In this document: positions 17,036 to 26,168 of the stretch, one piece after another
How the letters are laid out: every line of letters starts with the position of its first letter
Numbering within the stretch: position 1 is the first letter of the stretch
Assembly: GCF_040112705.1 (NCBI RefSeq)
Contig: NZ_CP157804.1
Coordinates: 808,501 to 872,500, forward strand
Direction of reading: 5' to 3'
DNA length: 64,000 bases
DNA from: Flagellimonas sp. MMG031
GTDB lineage: Bacteria > Bacteroidota > Bacteroidia > Flavobacteriales > Flavobacteriaceae
The notes under the pieces: model-generated
The model's input: the letters and a program-made list of their open reading frames with translations, nothing else
The model's database searches: none
What the model was told of the DNA's origin: nothing
Translations under genes and position numbers: made by a program

Positions 17036-17620
17036 ATGAAGCAGGTAGGCCTCTTTTTTGGGACATTTAACCCCATACATATAGGCCATTTGGTGATTGC
17101 GAACCATTTGGTGGAGTTTTCCGATCTGGATGAGGTTTGGTTCGTCATCACACCACAAAGTCCATTTAAGGTGAAGCAATCGCTTTTGGACAACAACCAT
17201 CGATATCAAATGGTGTACGAAGCGGTACATGATTATCCCAAATTAAAGCCCAGTAAAATCGAGTTCGACCTTCCACAGCCCAACTATACCACCAACACCT
17301 TGGTCCATTTGGATGAAAAGTATGGCGATGACCATCAATTTTCGCTCATTATGGGGGAAGACAACTTAAAAGGCCTGCATAAATGGAAGAACTACGAGGC
17401 TATCTTAGAGCACTATTCCATACATGTGTATCCAAGAATTTCCGAAGGAAAAATAGAGCATCAGTTTGAGGGCCATCCGAAGATTATAAAAGTAGACGCC
17501 CCTATCATGGAAATATCATCGACATTTATTCGAAAAGCGCACAAGGCTGGAAAGAACATACGTCCCCTGCTGCCCGAATCGGTATGGAAATATATGGATG
17601 AGATGAATTTTTATAGATAG
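17036..17620 (+). CDS. nadD: Nicotinate-nucleotide adenylyltransferase
   Basis: A 194-residue NAD-biosynthesis enzyme that adenylates nicotinate mononucleotide. The nucleotidyltransferase motif GTFNPIHIGH (residues 9-18) and the C-terminal ISSTFIR motif are intact. It is the last gene of yicC-gmk-nadD; its stop is one base away from the stop of the convergent GH130 gene, so no terminator fits between them. Confidence 0.96.
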   Translation: MKQVGLFFGTFNPIHIGHLVIANHLVEFSDLDEVWFVITPQSPFKVKQSLLDNNHRYQMVYEAVHDYPKLKPSKIEFDLPQPNYTTNTLVHLDEKYGDDHQFSLIMGEDNLKGLHKWKNYEAILEHYSIHVYPRISEGKIEHQFEGHPKIIKVDAPIMEISSTFIRKAHKAGKNIRPLLPESVWKYMDEMNFYR

Positions 17621-17621
17621 T

Positions 17622-18725
17622 TTACTGCTTACCGGTAACAACGCCTACCATACTATCGGCAGTACCGTAATACAGATACCACGTCCCGTGGAAAAGGACC
17701 AAACCCTCCAAAAAGGTCGTTCCATCTTTGTATTGCCCCGATTTTTCAAAGGGCAATTCAGGTTGAATGAAGGGTGTGTTGGTGCGATCGATCAATTTCC
17801 AAGGTTCGTTGGAATCGAAAAGGGCTTGTCCGCCAGTATACACTCGATTGCCCAATGCTTTGACCCCAATATTTTGTGAATTACCTGCATTGTAAAGCAC
17901 TACAATTCCCTTATCCGTTAGTATCGGAGGCGGTCCCGCCTCTACCAACCATGAATCGAAATAGCCCGGTCTTGGGCTTAAAACGGGCGCCAACTTGCCT
18001 TCGTAGGTTTCCACAGGTACCCAATCAATCAAATTATCGGAGCTGGCGAGCCATATATGGGGCACTCCGTAGTACATCCAGTATTTACCATTGATTTTGG
18101 CCGCTACTAATTTCCCATCCTTGATTTGGGTCACAATAGCTCCGGATTTGGTCTCGGAATCGTGATAACTTCCATCCTTATATTTTTGAAATACGGGCCC
18201 ATGTTTTTCCCAATTTACCATATCCTGTGAGGTCGCCACGGCCAGTTTCGGCACTTGCCTATTCCATTGGGTGTAGGTGAGCACGTAAAGCCCATCTTCC
18301 GTTTCCACAATTCGTGGGTCTTCTACTCCGCCGGGCCATTCATGGATCTTTTGATGATCTTGGTCAGGGTAAATAACAGGTTGGGGCCTTTTGGTAAAAT
18401 CAATTCCGTTTGTAGAAACGGCCATGCCAATGCGAGAGCGGTGACCTCCTATTTCTTTCTCCCCCAATTTTTCTTCCGCCCTATACAGCACGTATATGGA
18501 ATCTCCCTCCGCAATGGCAGCTGGATTAAACGTGGCCATGGACTCCCAATGCACGGTTTCCTGTGATATGGGATCCAGGAAAGTTGAAGAGCTATCCTTT
18601 TGTAGAATAGGTCTTGCATTTTCAGGCCGACTAAAGGGTCCTAACATCCAATCCTTCTCCTTAGTTTGGCCGAATAGACCGATACTACAAAAACCCACTA
18701 TTCCAACCAATAAAATATGTTTCAT
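17622..18725 (-). CDS. Secreted GH130-like glycoside phosphorylase/hydrolase
   Basis: A 367-residue protein starting at 18725 (MKHILLVGIVGF, signal peptide ending near LFGQ); an upstream in-frame extension to 18950 is unlikely to be translated. The five-bladed propeller motifs of family GH130 are visible: FNPAAI, WPGGVEDPRIVETEDGLYVL, the EAGPPPIL segment and the terminal WYLYYGTADS. GH130 members are mannoside phosphorylases or mannosidases. A secreted form has little phosphate to use and may be a hydrolase. It begins 4 bp after the DUF6503 gene, so they share a transcript. Confidence 0.8.
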   Translation of the reverse strand: MKHILLVGIVGFCSIGLFGQTKEKDWMLGPFSRPENARPILQKDSSSTFLDPISQETVHWESMATFNPAAIAEGDSIYVLYRAEEKLGEKEIGGHRSRIGMAVSTNGIDFTKRPQPVIYPDQDHQKIHEWPGGVEDPRIVETEDGLYVLTYTQWNRQVPKLAVATSQDMVNWEKHGPVFQKYKDGSYHDSETKSGAIVTQIKDGKLVAAKINGKYWMYYGVPHIWLASSDNLIDWVPVETYEGKLAPVLSPRPGYFDSWLVEAGPPPILTDKGIVVLYNAGNSQNIGVKALGNRVYTGGQALFDSNEPWKLIDRTNTPFIQPELPFEKSGQYKDGTTFLEGLVLFHGTWYLYYGTADSMVGVVTGKQ

Positions 18726-18729
18726 GCGC

Positions 18730-19446
18730 TTATAATTTGAATAGCGTATCAGTCCCCAAGTACTTTTCCTCTTTATTCGTGTACCAAGCTCTTGTTTTGG
18801 GCATTTTGATGCCTTCGATTTCTTCCAAACCATCCAATAGGATGTATTCCCCATCGTTTTTGGACTCCTCATGGTAAAACTGATATACTTCCATAGCGTA
18901 GGAGGCGGGGTCAAAATAAAAGTACCAAGTATCCTTTCCAACTTCGGCATCGTAGGTCGCTTTTACAACAAGATATTCCTTGCCCTTAAAAGTCTTCTTT
19001 TGAACCTTAGGGTCCAAATGAGTGCCCGGGTCGTTCAATTTCATGGGCAAACCGTACAGATATGTGTAGTAGTCTTTCATAAAATTGCCACGTTCGCAGG
19101 TCAATCTCATTTTTTCTTTGTCCTCTTCCGAAAAATCTTCGCTATCGTTTAAGGTGATGACGCATGAGTTGGGGGTAATGTTGAAAAAAGAGGTGTTTTC
19201 GCCTTGCTCCACGGTTAACATAAAAAGCTGTTTTGGAAAATCGACCTGAATGGTGCTGGTTCGTTTTGGGCGGTTTGGAGTTTCCATAACCACTTTAAAG
19301 GATGTTTTTAATTGGTCCCATTTCCCATTTGGGTCGTGAAAGGCTATGGCCTTTTCCAGAACCTGTTCCGCAGATATGGATTGGGAATGTCCAGAGACAA
19401 ATGATAACAGGCCAAGGCAAGCCCATATAAAACCGTATTTTTTCAT
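18730..19446 (-). CDS. DUF6503 family exported protein (LolA-like fold)
   Basis: A 238-residue protein with a signal peptide ending near SGHSQS. The body (VLEKAIAFHDPNGKWDQLKTSF at the start, WYFYFDPASYAMEVYQFYH in the middle) matches DUF6503, a Bacteroidota family with a lipoprotein-carrier-like fold. The start is taken at ATG 19446 rather than the GTG just before it. It lies 32 bp after the phosphate transporter gene and 4 bp before the GH130 gene. The function is unknown. Confidence 0.75.
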   Translation of the reverse strand: MKKYGFIWACLGLLSFVSGHSQSISAEQVLEKAIAFHDPNGKWDQLKTSFKVVMETPNRPKRTSTIQVDFPKQLFMLTVEQGENTSFFNITPNSCVITLNDSEDFSEEDKEKMRLTCERGNFMKDYYTYLYGLPMKLNDPGTHLDPKVQKKTFKGKEYLVVKATYDAEVGKDTWYFYFDPASYAMEVYQFYHEESKNDGEYILLDGLEEIEGIKMPKTRAWYTNKEEKYLGTDTLFKL

Positions 19447-19481
19447 CACAACTAAATTATGTGGATGAAAGATACCGCTTT

Positions 19482-21755
19482 TTATTTCTTCTCGATGGTG
19501 GCAGGGGAAACGGAACTGTCGTGTTCCGCGTAGTATTGCTCCAAAAGATTCATCATGGCGGTAATCAAATCCTTGCTCTCCAATAAAATGGAGAAATAAA
19601 GGGTAGTGTTCTTAGGGCTGGATTCCTCGGTTCTGGTTCGGGAAACCTGCTGATTGATTTTTTGGGAAACCATCGCATAGAGTTTCTCCTTAGACTTAAG
19701 AACACTGCCTATCTGTTCAAAGGAGCGATCTTCAAAAGCCTTCTGGGTACTGTTAAAAGCTTTCTCCAAAGAGCTGTCTATTTCCTTAAGCTCCTTGATT
19801 TGGTTGTACTTAAGCTTTTTGTGATTGTTGTTCACGTGGTCATAACTCACCTTTCCAATATATTCCAAGGATTGGGACATATCGGTAAGGTGTCCCATAA
19901 TGTTGATGTAGAAGTTACTGGCTCCTACATGGGCCTCGTCCAGATTTTTAATAAAATAGAAGGTGTCATTTCGCAGACCATCGATTTCATTGGCCAATTT
20001 TTTACTTTGCTTTTTATTCTTCTTCAAAAAGTCAAGGTCGTGTTTGGACAATCCTTGGATACAGTTGGAGTAAATTCGATTGCTTCGTTTGACCACATTG
20101 GCAATATTGGCAGCGGTCTCTTCGATCACTCCCTGTATGGAACTGCTCTCTGCCCTACGCAGACTGTCTTCCGCCTTAATTTCCTTAGTTTTTTTGTTGT
20201 GGGAGATATAATTACGCAATAAAATGGCTGCTGCGGCCACTAGCATCAAAACAAGGGATATGAATTTACCAACAAAAAGCAGATAGGCTATTATGGCTGC
20301 TGCTACAAAGGCGCTTAGCGCTGTAAAGAACCAACCGCCGATGACGTTGAGTACTCCTGCAACCCTGTACACGGCACTTTCCGCTCCCCACGCCCTATCG
20401 GCCAAAGAAGTACCCATGGCCACCATAAAGGTGACATAAGTTGTGGACAATGGTAGTTTCATGGAAGTGGCAATGGAAATGAGCACACTGGCAACCATAA
20501 GGTTTACGGATGCCCTTACCATGTCAAAAGCCGGTTGTTCCTGAGTCTTGCTTTTGGGCACATATGTTTTGGGGAGCACAAACTGCTTGTCAATTCTAGA
20601 TTGAATCGAATTGGGAACCACCTTGGAAACATTATCAAATGCAGCAATACTGAACTTAACGATTTGTCGCGAAAGATAATTAGGCTGGAAACGTTCGTCC
20701 CCCTCGTCTTGTCGTGCCAAATCTACACTGGTTTTAACAACACCCTTTGCCTTGGAAGAAAACCAGAGGGTGATAATCATTACCGCTCCAGAGAGCAACA
20801 ACAGCATGGTGGGCGTTTGGACGGCAGCGGACAACCCTTTCATATTGAATTGAGTTGGATCAATGCCGGAAGCTTGCCAATCTTGGTAGGATTGCAATGC
20901 GGCAATAGGGACCCCGATAAAGTTGACCAAATCGTTCCCCGCAAAGGCCATTGCCAGTGCAAAGGTTCCAAAACCGATAACGATGCGATAAATATTCCAC
21001 TTGAAAAGACTGGCGGTAATGAAAGAAATCAAGGTCCAGAACACAAAATTACCTGCCAAAAAGGTTTGAGGTTGGGTGGCAACAAATTCTGATAGGGCTC
21101 CATCGAAAAGTGCTGCACTCTTCAAACCTTTCACCAGTATAAAATATACAATGGCGGTAATGGCCAAACCACCAAAAATGGCTTCTACCCATTTGGATTT
21201 CTTTTTGAAATTGAAAGAAATCAATGCCCTAGATATAAATTGTACGAAAGCTCCAATGGAAAAGGCAATAAAAACAGAAAGGAGAATGCCAAATATGATT
21301 TCAGCCGCCTTATCCGTATTGATGTAAGTCACAAGATCGGAAACACCGCCTTGGGTTTCGGCGATTTTAATCAAGGATATGGCCACAGATGCCCCCAAAA
21401 GCTCAAAAACAATGGAAACGGTGGTAGAGGTGGGCATGCCCAAAGTATTGAAGAAATCGAGCAATAGAATGTCCGTAATCATTACGGCCATGAATATGAA
21501 CATGATTTCCTCGAAAACAAACTCACCGGGATTAAAGATTCCCTTTCGGGCGACCTCCATCATTCCACTGGACGATATGGCCCCAAACGCTATACCAACG
21601 CTGGCCACAATCATTATGGTCCTAAACGAAATTGCTTTTGACCCAATGGCCGAGTTCAAAAAATTGACCGCATCGTTGCTTACTCCTACAACCAAATCGG
21701 TAATGGCCAAAATGCCAAGAGCCACAACCATGAAAATGTAAATATTCTCCCCCAT
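19482..21755 (-). CDS. Inorganic phosphate transporter (PiT) with C-terminal PhoU-like helical domain
   Basis: A 757-residue protein. Residues 1-515 hold the PiT transporter core with its two signature repeats, GVSNDAVNFLNS (24-35) and GNDLVNFIGVP (273-283), separated by a long cytoplasmic loop. From about 530 to the end the chain is helical and cytoplasmic and resembles PhoU, normally a separate protein that restrains phosphate uptake. Fused forms are common in Bacteroidota. Two 11-bp-spaced TAACAT-like boxes lie upstream at 21799-21816, compatible with control by phosphate. Confidence 0.92.
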   Translation of the reverse strand: MGENIYIFMVVALGILAITDLVVGVSNDAVNFLNSAIGSKAISFRTIMIVASVGIAFGAISSSGMMEVARKGIFNPGEFVFEEIMFIFMAVMITDILLLDFFNTLGMPTSTTVSIVFELLGASVAISLIKIAETQGGVSDLVTYINTDKAAEIIFGILLSVFIAFSIGAFVQFISRALISFNFKKKSKWVEAIFGGLAITAIVYFILVKGLKSAALFDGALSEFVATQPQTFLAGNFVFWTLISFITASLFKWNIYRIVIGFGTFALAMAFAGNDLVNFIGVPIAALQSYQDWQASGIDPTQFNMKGLSAAVQTPTMLLLLSGAVMIITLWFSSKAKGVVKTSVDLARQDEGDERFQPNYLSRQIVKFSIAAFDNVSKVVPNSIQSRIDKQFVLPKTYVPKSKTQEQPAFDMVRASVNLMVASVLISIATSMKLPLSTTYVTFMVAMGTSLADRAWGAESAVYRVAGVLNVIGGWFFTALSAFVAAAIIAYLLFVGKFISLVLMLVAAAAILLRNYISHNKKTKEIKAEDSLRRAESSSIQGVIEETAANIANVVKRSNRIYSNCIQGLSKHDLDFLKKNKKQSKKLANEIDGLRNDTFYFIKNLDEAHVGASNFYINIMGHLTDMSQSLEYIGKVSYDHVNNNHKKLKYNQIKELKEIDSSLEKAFNSTQKAFEDRSFEQIGSVLKSKEKLYAMVSQKINQQVSRTRTEESSPKNTTLYFSILLESKDLITAMMNLLEQYYAEHDSSVSPATIEKK

Positions 21756-21798
21756 TCTTTCAGAAATATGACAAAAATGATACTATAAATCGGCAATC

Positions 21799-21816
21799 AG
21801 GTTAACAAAATGTTAC
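21799..21816 (-). promoter_or_regulatory. Two 11-bp-spaced Pho-box-like repeats upstream of the phosphate transporter
   Basis: Read on the minus strand the sequence is GTAACAT-TTTG-TTAACCT, two TAAC-centred boxes exactly 11 bp apart, 44 bp upstream of the transporter start. The geometry is that of PhoB/PhoP-type sites and resembles the larger array at 31055. Two units could arise by chance. Confidence 0.35.
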
Positions 21817-21903
21817 CAAATACGGAACTAAAAATATCAATATTTTCCCAGTGTTGGACATAGGTTCCCGTTTTGCCATATCTTCGTTGCAAATTACTGG
21901 CCA

Positions 21904-23262
21904 ATGAACTGGGAGCAGCTACTCTCTTTAAAACGACACGGGGATACAGGAAAACGTCTGCGAAAGGAACAAAACGAGACCCGCCTAGGGTTTGAAGTGG
22001 ATTACGACCGCATTATTTTTTCATCTGCCTTTAGAAGTCTGCAGGACAAAACACAGGTGTTTCCCATGCCCATCGCCGTGGGATCCCAAAAGAATTTCGT
22101 CCATACCCGTTTAACGCATAGTTTAGAGGTTTCCGTAGTGGGCCGTAGCCTTGGTCGTATCGCTGGACAAAAAGTATTGAACAAATATCCGTTTTTGGCC
22201 GAAGTTCACGGGCACCATTTCAACGATTTTGGAGCCATTGTTGCCGCAGCAGCGCTGGCCCACGATATTGGCAACCCTCCTTTTGGGCACAGTGGGGAGA
22301 AGGCCATTGGCAATTACTTTAAACAAGGACCGGGAAAGTTTTATGAGGATATCCTGACGCCGGAGGAATATCAAGACCTTATCGATTTTGAAGGGAACGC
22401 CAACGGGTTTAAACTGCTCACCGAGTCACGGGAAGGGGTTCCGGGGGGTCTGCGACTAAGTTATGGTACCTTGGGCGCTTTTATCAAATACCCCAAAGGA
22501 TCTTTGCCCAAAAAGCCTTCCAAGAACATTGCCGACAAAAAATTCGGTTTCTTTCAATCCGAGAAAGCCTTTTTCAATGAACTTGTAGAGGAACTTGGCC
22601 TTTTGCCGAATCCCTCGCATCCTGAAACGGGATTTTTAAGGCATCCGCTTACCTATTTGGTCGAAGCTGCGGACGATATCTGCTACACTATTATCGATTT
22701 TGAGGATGGCATCAACCTTGAATTGATTCCCGAGGAGTATGCCTTGGAATACCTGATCAATTTGGTGAAGGACAACATCAACACCAAAAAGTACAATGCC
22801 ATGACCACTTCCAGTGACCGATTGAGCTATTTGAGGGCTCTGGCCATTAGTACCTTGATAGGGGATGCCGTGGATGTTTTTGTTCAGCATGAAGAAAAGA
22901 TCCTTAAGGGGGAGTTCAATACTTCTTTGCTTGATAAAGGAAAATATACTGCACAGGTGGACGATATCATCAAGTTGAGCGTGGAGAAGATCTATCAATC
23001 CACAGAGGTTATCGATAAGGAATTGGCAGGCTACCGAATCATTTCGGACCTATTGGACATGTACACTACGGCATTGATCCATATCAAGAAAGGTGAGGAT
23101 ACGAATTACGATCGATTGCTCATTAAAAGTCTACCTGAAAGCTACAGGAACACCTCGACCTCCATTTATAAAATATTGTTGGATACCAGTTGCTTTGTGG
23201 CCAGTCTGTCGGACAGTGCCGCTGTGCACATCCACGATAAATTGACCGGCCGCAAGGTTTAA
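21904..23262 (+). CDS. dgt: dGTP triphosphohydrolase
   Basis: A 452-residue HD-domain enzyme that cleaves dGTP to deoxyguanosine and triphosphate. Metal ligands are visible in RLTHSLEV (H72) and LAHDIGNPPFGHSGE (H120/D121). The C-terminal half is helical as in the dGTPase family. The stop shares the palindromic TTAA with the stop of the convergent DUF3078 gene (4-bp overlap). A promoter-like TATCTTCG lies at 21879-21886. Confidence 0.95.
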   Translation: MNWEQLLSLKRHGDTGKRLRKEQNETRLGFEVDYDRIIFSSAFRSLQDKTQVFPMPIAVGSQKNFVHTRLTHSLEVSVVGRSLGRIAGQKVLNKYPFLAEVHGHHFNDFGAIVAAAALAHDIGNPPFGHSGEKAIGNYFKQGPGKFYEDILTPEEYQDLIDFEGNANGFKLLTESREGVPGGLRLSYGTLGAFIKYPKGSLPKKPSKNIADKKFGFFQSEKAFFNELVEELGLLPNPSHPETGFLRHPLTYLVEAADDICYTIIDFEDGINLELIPEEYALEYLINLVKDNINTKKYNAMTTSSDRLSYLRALAISTLIGDAVDVFVQHEEKILKGEFNTSLLDKGKYTAQVDDIIKLSVEKIYQSTEVIDKELAGYRIISDLLDMYTTALIHIKKGEDTNYDRLLIKSLPESYRNTSTSIYKILLDTSCFVASLSDSAAVHIHDKLTGRKV

Positions 23263-24317
23263 AAGGAATAGAGCAATCCTACCCCCAACAGCTGTTTAAA
23301 CTGTATTCGGGCAATCCCAGGGTCTATGATGGTCCCATCCTCCGCAATTTCCTCATTAAATTTAATGTCGTCATCAAAAATGATATGGGTTCCGATATTG
23401 GCGTTGAGATATTCATTGACCTTTAGGTTAAAATTCAGTTCCCAATCCACATCAATGTTACCAAAACTCCGGATGTAATCGGTGTAGAGATTCAGTCGAT
23501 GGCTCATCAGCACATTTTGGCCTACCTCGGTTTCCCAAGTATTGGTAATCAAAAAACCAAGTTCCAAGAAGAGGTTTTTACCTTTTTCAACACCAAAGGC
23601 GCCCTGTTCGGAAAGCGTTTCGTCCAAAACAAAGGTCGATTTCATGGTGGCGGGCGAAATGTACAAGGTAAACTTATCCTTTGGAGGCAAGTAGGAGGAA
23701 CCCATACCCACAAAAAGATATCCCGGAGCCATAAACCTTGAAATGGGGTTGTCACGGTCGGGATACTTGTAACCATTGGAGAATTGGGTCCTAATATTGG
23801 CCCTCACCGAATAGTACCAGTTGGTGATGGTATCCTTTCTAAAACTTAAGGTAGAGGCCATCCGAATCTGGTCGTCCGTTTTTCGCAACTTTCTCCCTTC
23901 TTGTGCGTTTATGCCGTAACGAAATTGTGCCTCACTGTTCCAACTCAAATACCTGAACTTGTAATTTCGGGCAAAATCGGCACTTGCCAAGGCCGTCACC
24001 GAATTGTCGCCCCCCGCGTTCCAGTTTACAAAGGCCACTTCGCTGATGTTGAGCCCAAATTTGTTCACCTTTTTCCAAAAGGAGGTAGGTTTGAATCGGT
24101 TGTACCACACTCGTAACGGTTTGATCCTGTTCAGTACGGTACGTGGATCAGTAAGCTTGGCGCTACGGGTAAGGTACTTTAGTTTAACATCTTTGATACG
24201 AACAATTTGAAAACCAGACTCCGTACTGTCAATCTCAAAAGCTTTGATGCGCGTTACCTGTGCATGGGTAGATAGGAAAACAGTAAGGAAAAGAATGAAA
24301 AAGCAAGTTAATCGCAT
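23259..24317 (-). CDS. DUF3078 family exported protein
   Basis: A 352-residue protein with a signal peptide (cleavage near STHAQ). The core WKKVNKFGLNISEVAFVNWNAGG and the many alternating aromatic beta strands match DUF3078, a Bacteroidota family that probably forms an outer-membrane beta barrel. Its start overlaps the end of dxs by 10 bp, so the two are co-transcribed although no functional link is known. Its stop overlaps that of convergent dgt. Confidence 0.85.
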   Translation of the reverse strand: MRLTCFFILFLTVFLSTHAQVTRIKAFEIDSTESGFQIVRIKDVKLKYLTRSAKLTDPRTVLNRIKPLRVWYNRFKPTSFWKKVNKFGLNISEVAFVNWNAGGDNSVTALASADFARNYKFRYLSWNSEAQFRYGINAQEGRKLRKTDDQIRMASTLSFRKDTITNWYYSVRANIRTQFSNGYKYPDRDNPISRFMAPGYLFVGMGSSYLPPKDKFTLYISPATMKSTFVLDETLSEQGAFGVEKGKNLFLELGFLITNTWETEVGQNVLMSHRLNLYTDYIRSFGNIDVDWELNFNLKVNEYLNANIGTHIIFDDDIKFNEEIAEDGTIIDPGIARIQFKQLLGVGLLYSF

Positions 24318-26086
24318 TGGTTTAAGGTTGATTGTATGTGTGAAAATAAGGTATCAAAATCTATACCAGCAAGTTGATGGGTCTCCGTCATTTCCCCATG
24401 TTCGATAAAAACATCGGGAACCCCAAAAATGGAAATAGGGATGGATGCTCCGACTTCGTTCGCAAACTCCAAAACGGAAGATCCAAAGCCACCCATTATC
24501 GTCCCGTCTTCCACCGTGATAATTTGGTCATAGGTACTAAAAATGGTACGGAGCGTTTTTTTGTCCAACGGCTTTACAAAGCGCATATCGTAGTGCCCAA
24601 CTTTTTCCTGCCCATCCAGTTTTGATATGATTTCGGTAACGGTATTGCCCACATGCCCCACGGTTAGGATAGCTAGCTTACTTCCTTTCTTAAGACAACG
24701 CGCGGTTCCTATTTCAATTTGTTCAAACTTGTTTTTCCAATCCAAGTTTACGCCCCGCCCTCTTGGGTATCGGATGGCGATGGGAAGGTCAAGGCCCCAT
24801 TGGGCGGTGTACATAATGTTCCGGAGCTCCATTTCGTTCATAGGTGCAAATAGGATAAGGTTGGGAATGCAGCGCAAAAAAGCGATATCAAAAACACCAT
24901 GGTGCGTGGGGCCATCCTGGCCTACCAGTCCCGCTCGGTCCAGACAGAAAATTACGGGAAGCTTTTGTAGGGCTACATCGTGAATAACCTGATCATACGC
25001 CCTTTGCAAAAAAGTAGAGTACACATTGCAAAATGGAACCAATCCCTGCGTCGCCATACCCGCAGCCAGGGTGACGGCGTGCTGCTCGGCAATGCCCACG
25101 TCGAAAGCGCGTTCAGGCATTTTATCCATCATAAGCTTTAAAGAACTGCCGCTGGGCATTGCGGGGGTGATTCCCACAATATTTGGGTTCTTTTCAGCCA
25201 GTTCTACCAAGGTATGCCCAAAAACATCTTGGTATTTTGGGGGTTGTGATTCGCCTGATTTTGGCAATCGTTCCCCGGTGATTTTGTCAAACTTGCCCGG
25301 GGCGTGGTATACTACTTGGTCCTCCTCGGCCTGTTTGAGCCCCTTTCCCTTTGTGGTGATGATGTGCAGCAGTTTGGGACCATCGAGCTGTTTCAATCGT
25401 TCCAGTTCATCGACCAGTTTTTTTAGGTCATGGCCATCAATGGGCCCGGAATAGTTGAGATTGAGGCACTCAAAAATATTTTCGTCCTTGGCGGTACCGG
25501 CCTTTACATTGGTAAGGTATTTTTTGAGCGCACCCACGCTGGGGTCAATTCCGATGGCATTGTCATTCAACACGATCAATGCATTAACATCGGTCACCCC
25601 GAGATGGTTGAGACCCTCGAAGGCCATGCCACTGGCAATGGATGCATCGCCGACCACGGCAATATGCTGTTTGGAATGGTCGCCTTTTAGTTTGGAGGCC
25701 ATGGCCATTCCCAAAATGGCGGAGATGGCTGTGGAACTGTGACCGGTTCCAAAGTCATCGTACTCACTTTCGCTGCGTTTTGGGAAACCGCTAATACCGC
25801 CCAATTGGCGATTGGTTTCAAAAATTTCCTTTCGACCCGTCAATATTTTATGCCCGTAGGCTTGATGGCCCACATCCCAAATAAGCTTATCGTGAGGGGC
25901 ATTGAATACGTAGTGCAGGGCAATGGTGAGTTCCACAACGCCCAAACTGGCCCCCAAATGTCCTTCCTTGGTCGAAACAATGTCAATAATGAACTCCCTC
26001 AGTTCTTGGGCAAGTTGGGGCAGCTCGTCCAAGGTCAATTTTTTGAGGTCGCTAGGGGAGTCGATATGTGGTAATAACCTTTCCAA
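24308..26086 (-). CDS. dxs: 1-deoxy-D-xylulose-5-phosphate synthase
   Basis: The first enzyme of the MEP isoprenoid pathway, joining pyruvate and glyceraldehyde 3-phosphate with thiamine diphosphate. Visible are GHLGASLGVVELTIALHYVF, IWDVGHQAYGHKILTGR, the ThDP motif GDASIASGMAFEGLN with LNDN, and AEQHAVTLAAGMA. There is no ATG near the start; TTG at 26086 gives a usual 592-residue protein starting MERLLPHIDSPSDLKKL, and an upstream TTG at 26119 would add eleven residues. The product could feed the isoprenoid and carotenoid genes at 39595-41717. Confidence 0.96.
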   Translation of the reverse strand: MERLLPHIDSPSDLKKLTLDELPQLAQELREFIIDIVSTKEGHLGASLGVVELTIALHYVFNAPHDKLIWDVGHQAYGHKILTGRKEIFETNRQLGGISGFPKRSESEYDDFGTGHSSTAISAILGMAMASKLKGDHSKQHIAVVGDASIASGMAFEGLNHLGVTDVNALIVLNDNAIGIDPSVGALKKYLTNVKAGTAKDENIFECLNLNYSGPIDGHDLKKLVDELERLKQLDGPKLLHIITTKGKGLKQAEEDQVVYHAPGKFDKITGERLPKSGESQPPKYQDVFGHTLVELAEKNPNIVGITPAMPSGSSLKLMMDKMPERAFDVGIAEQHAVTLAAGMATQGLVPFCNVYSTFLQRAYDQVIHDVALQKLPVIFCLDRAGLVGQDGPTHHGVFDIAFLRCIPNLILFAPMNEMELRNIMYTAQWGLDLPIAIRYPRGRGVNLDWKNKFEQIEIGTARCLKKGSKLAILTVGHVGNTVTEIISKLDGQEKVGHYDMRFVKPLDKKTLRTIFSTYDQIITVEDGTIMGGFGSSVLEFANEVGASIPISIFGVPDVFIEHGEMTETHQLAGIDFDTLFSHIQSTLNQCD

Positions 26087-26168
26087 TGAATAAAAAACAA
26101 AAGTATCGATTCTCCCCAAAATTATTTTATGTGTAGCTTAGCAATCTGATGAAATTGATGTAAAAATT

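Noticed and set aside
18723..18950. N-terminal extension of the GH130 protein by 75 residues
   Set aside because: The extra part has no family similarity and would hide a clear signal peptide beginning at the ATG at 18725.
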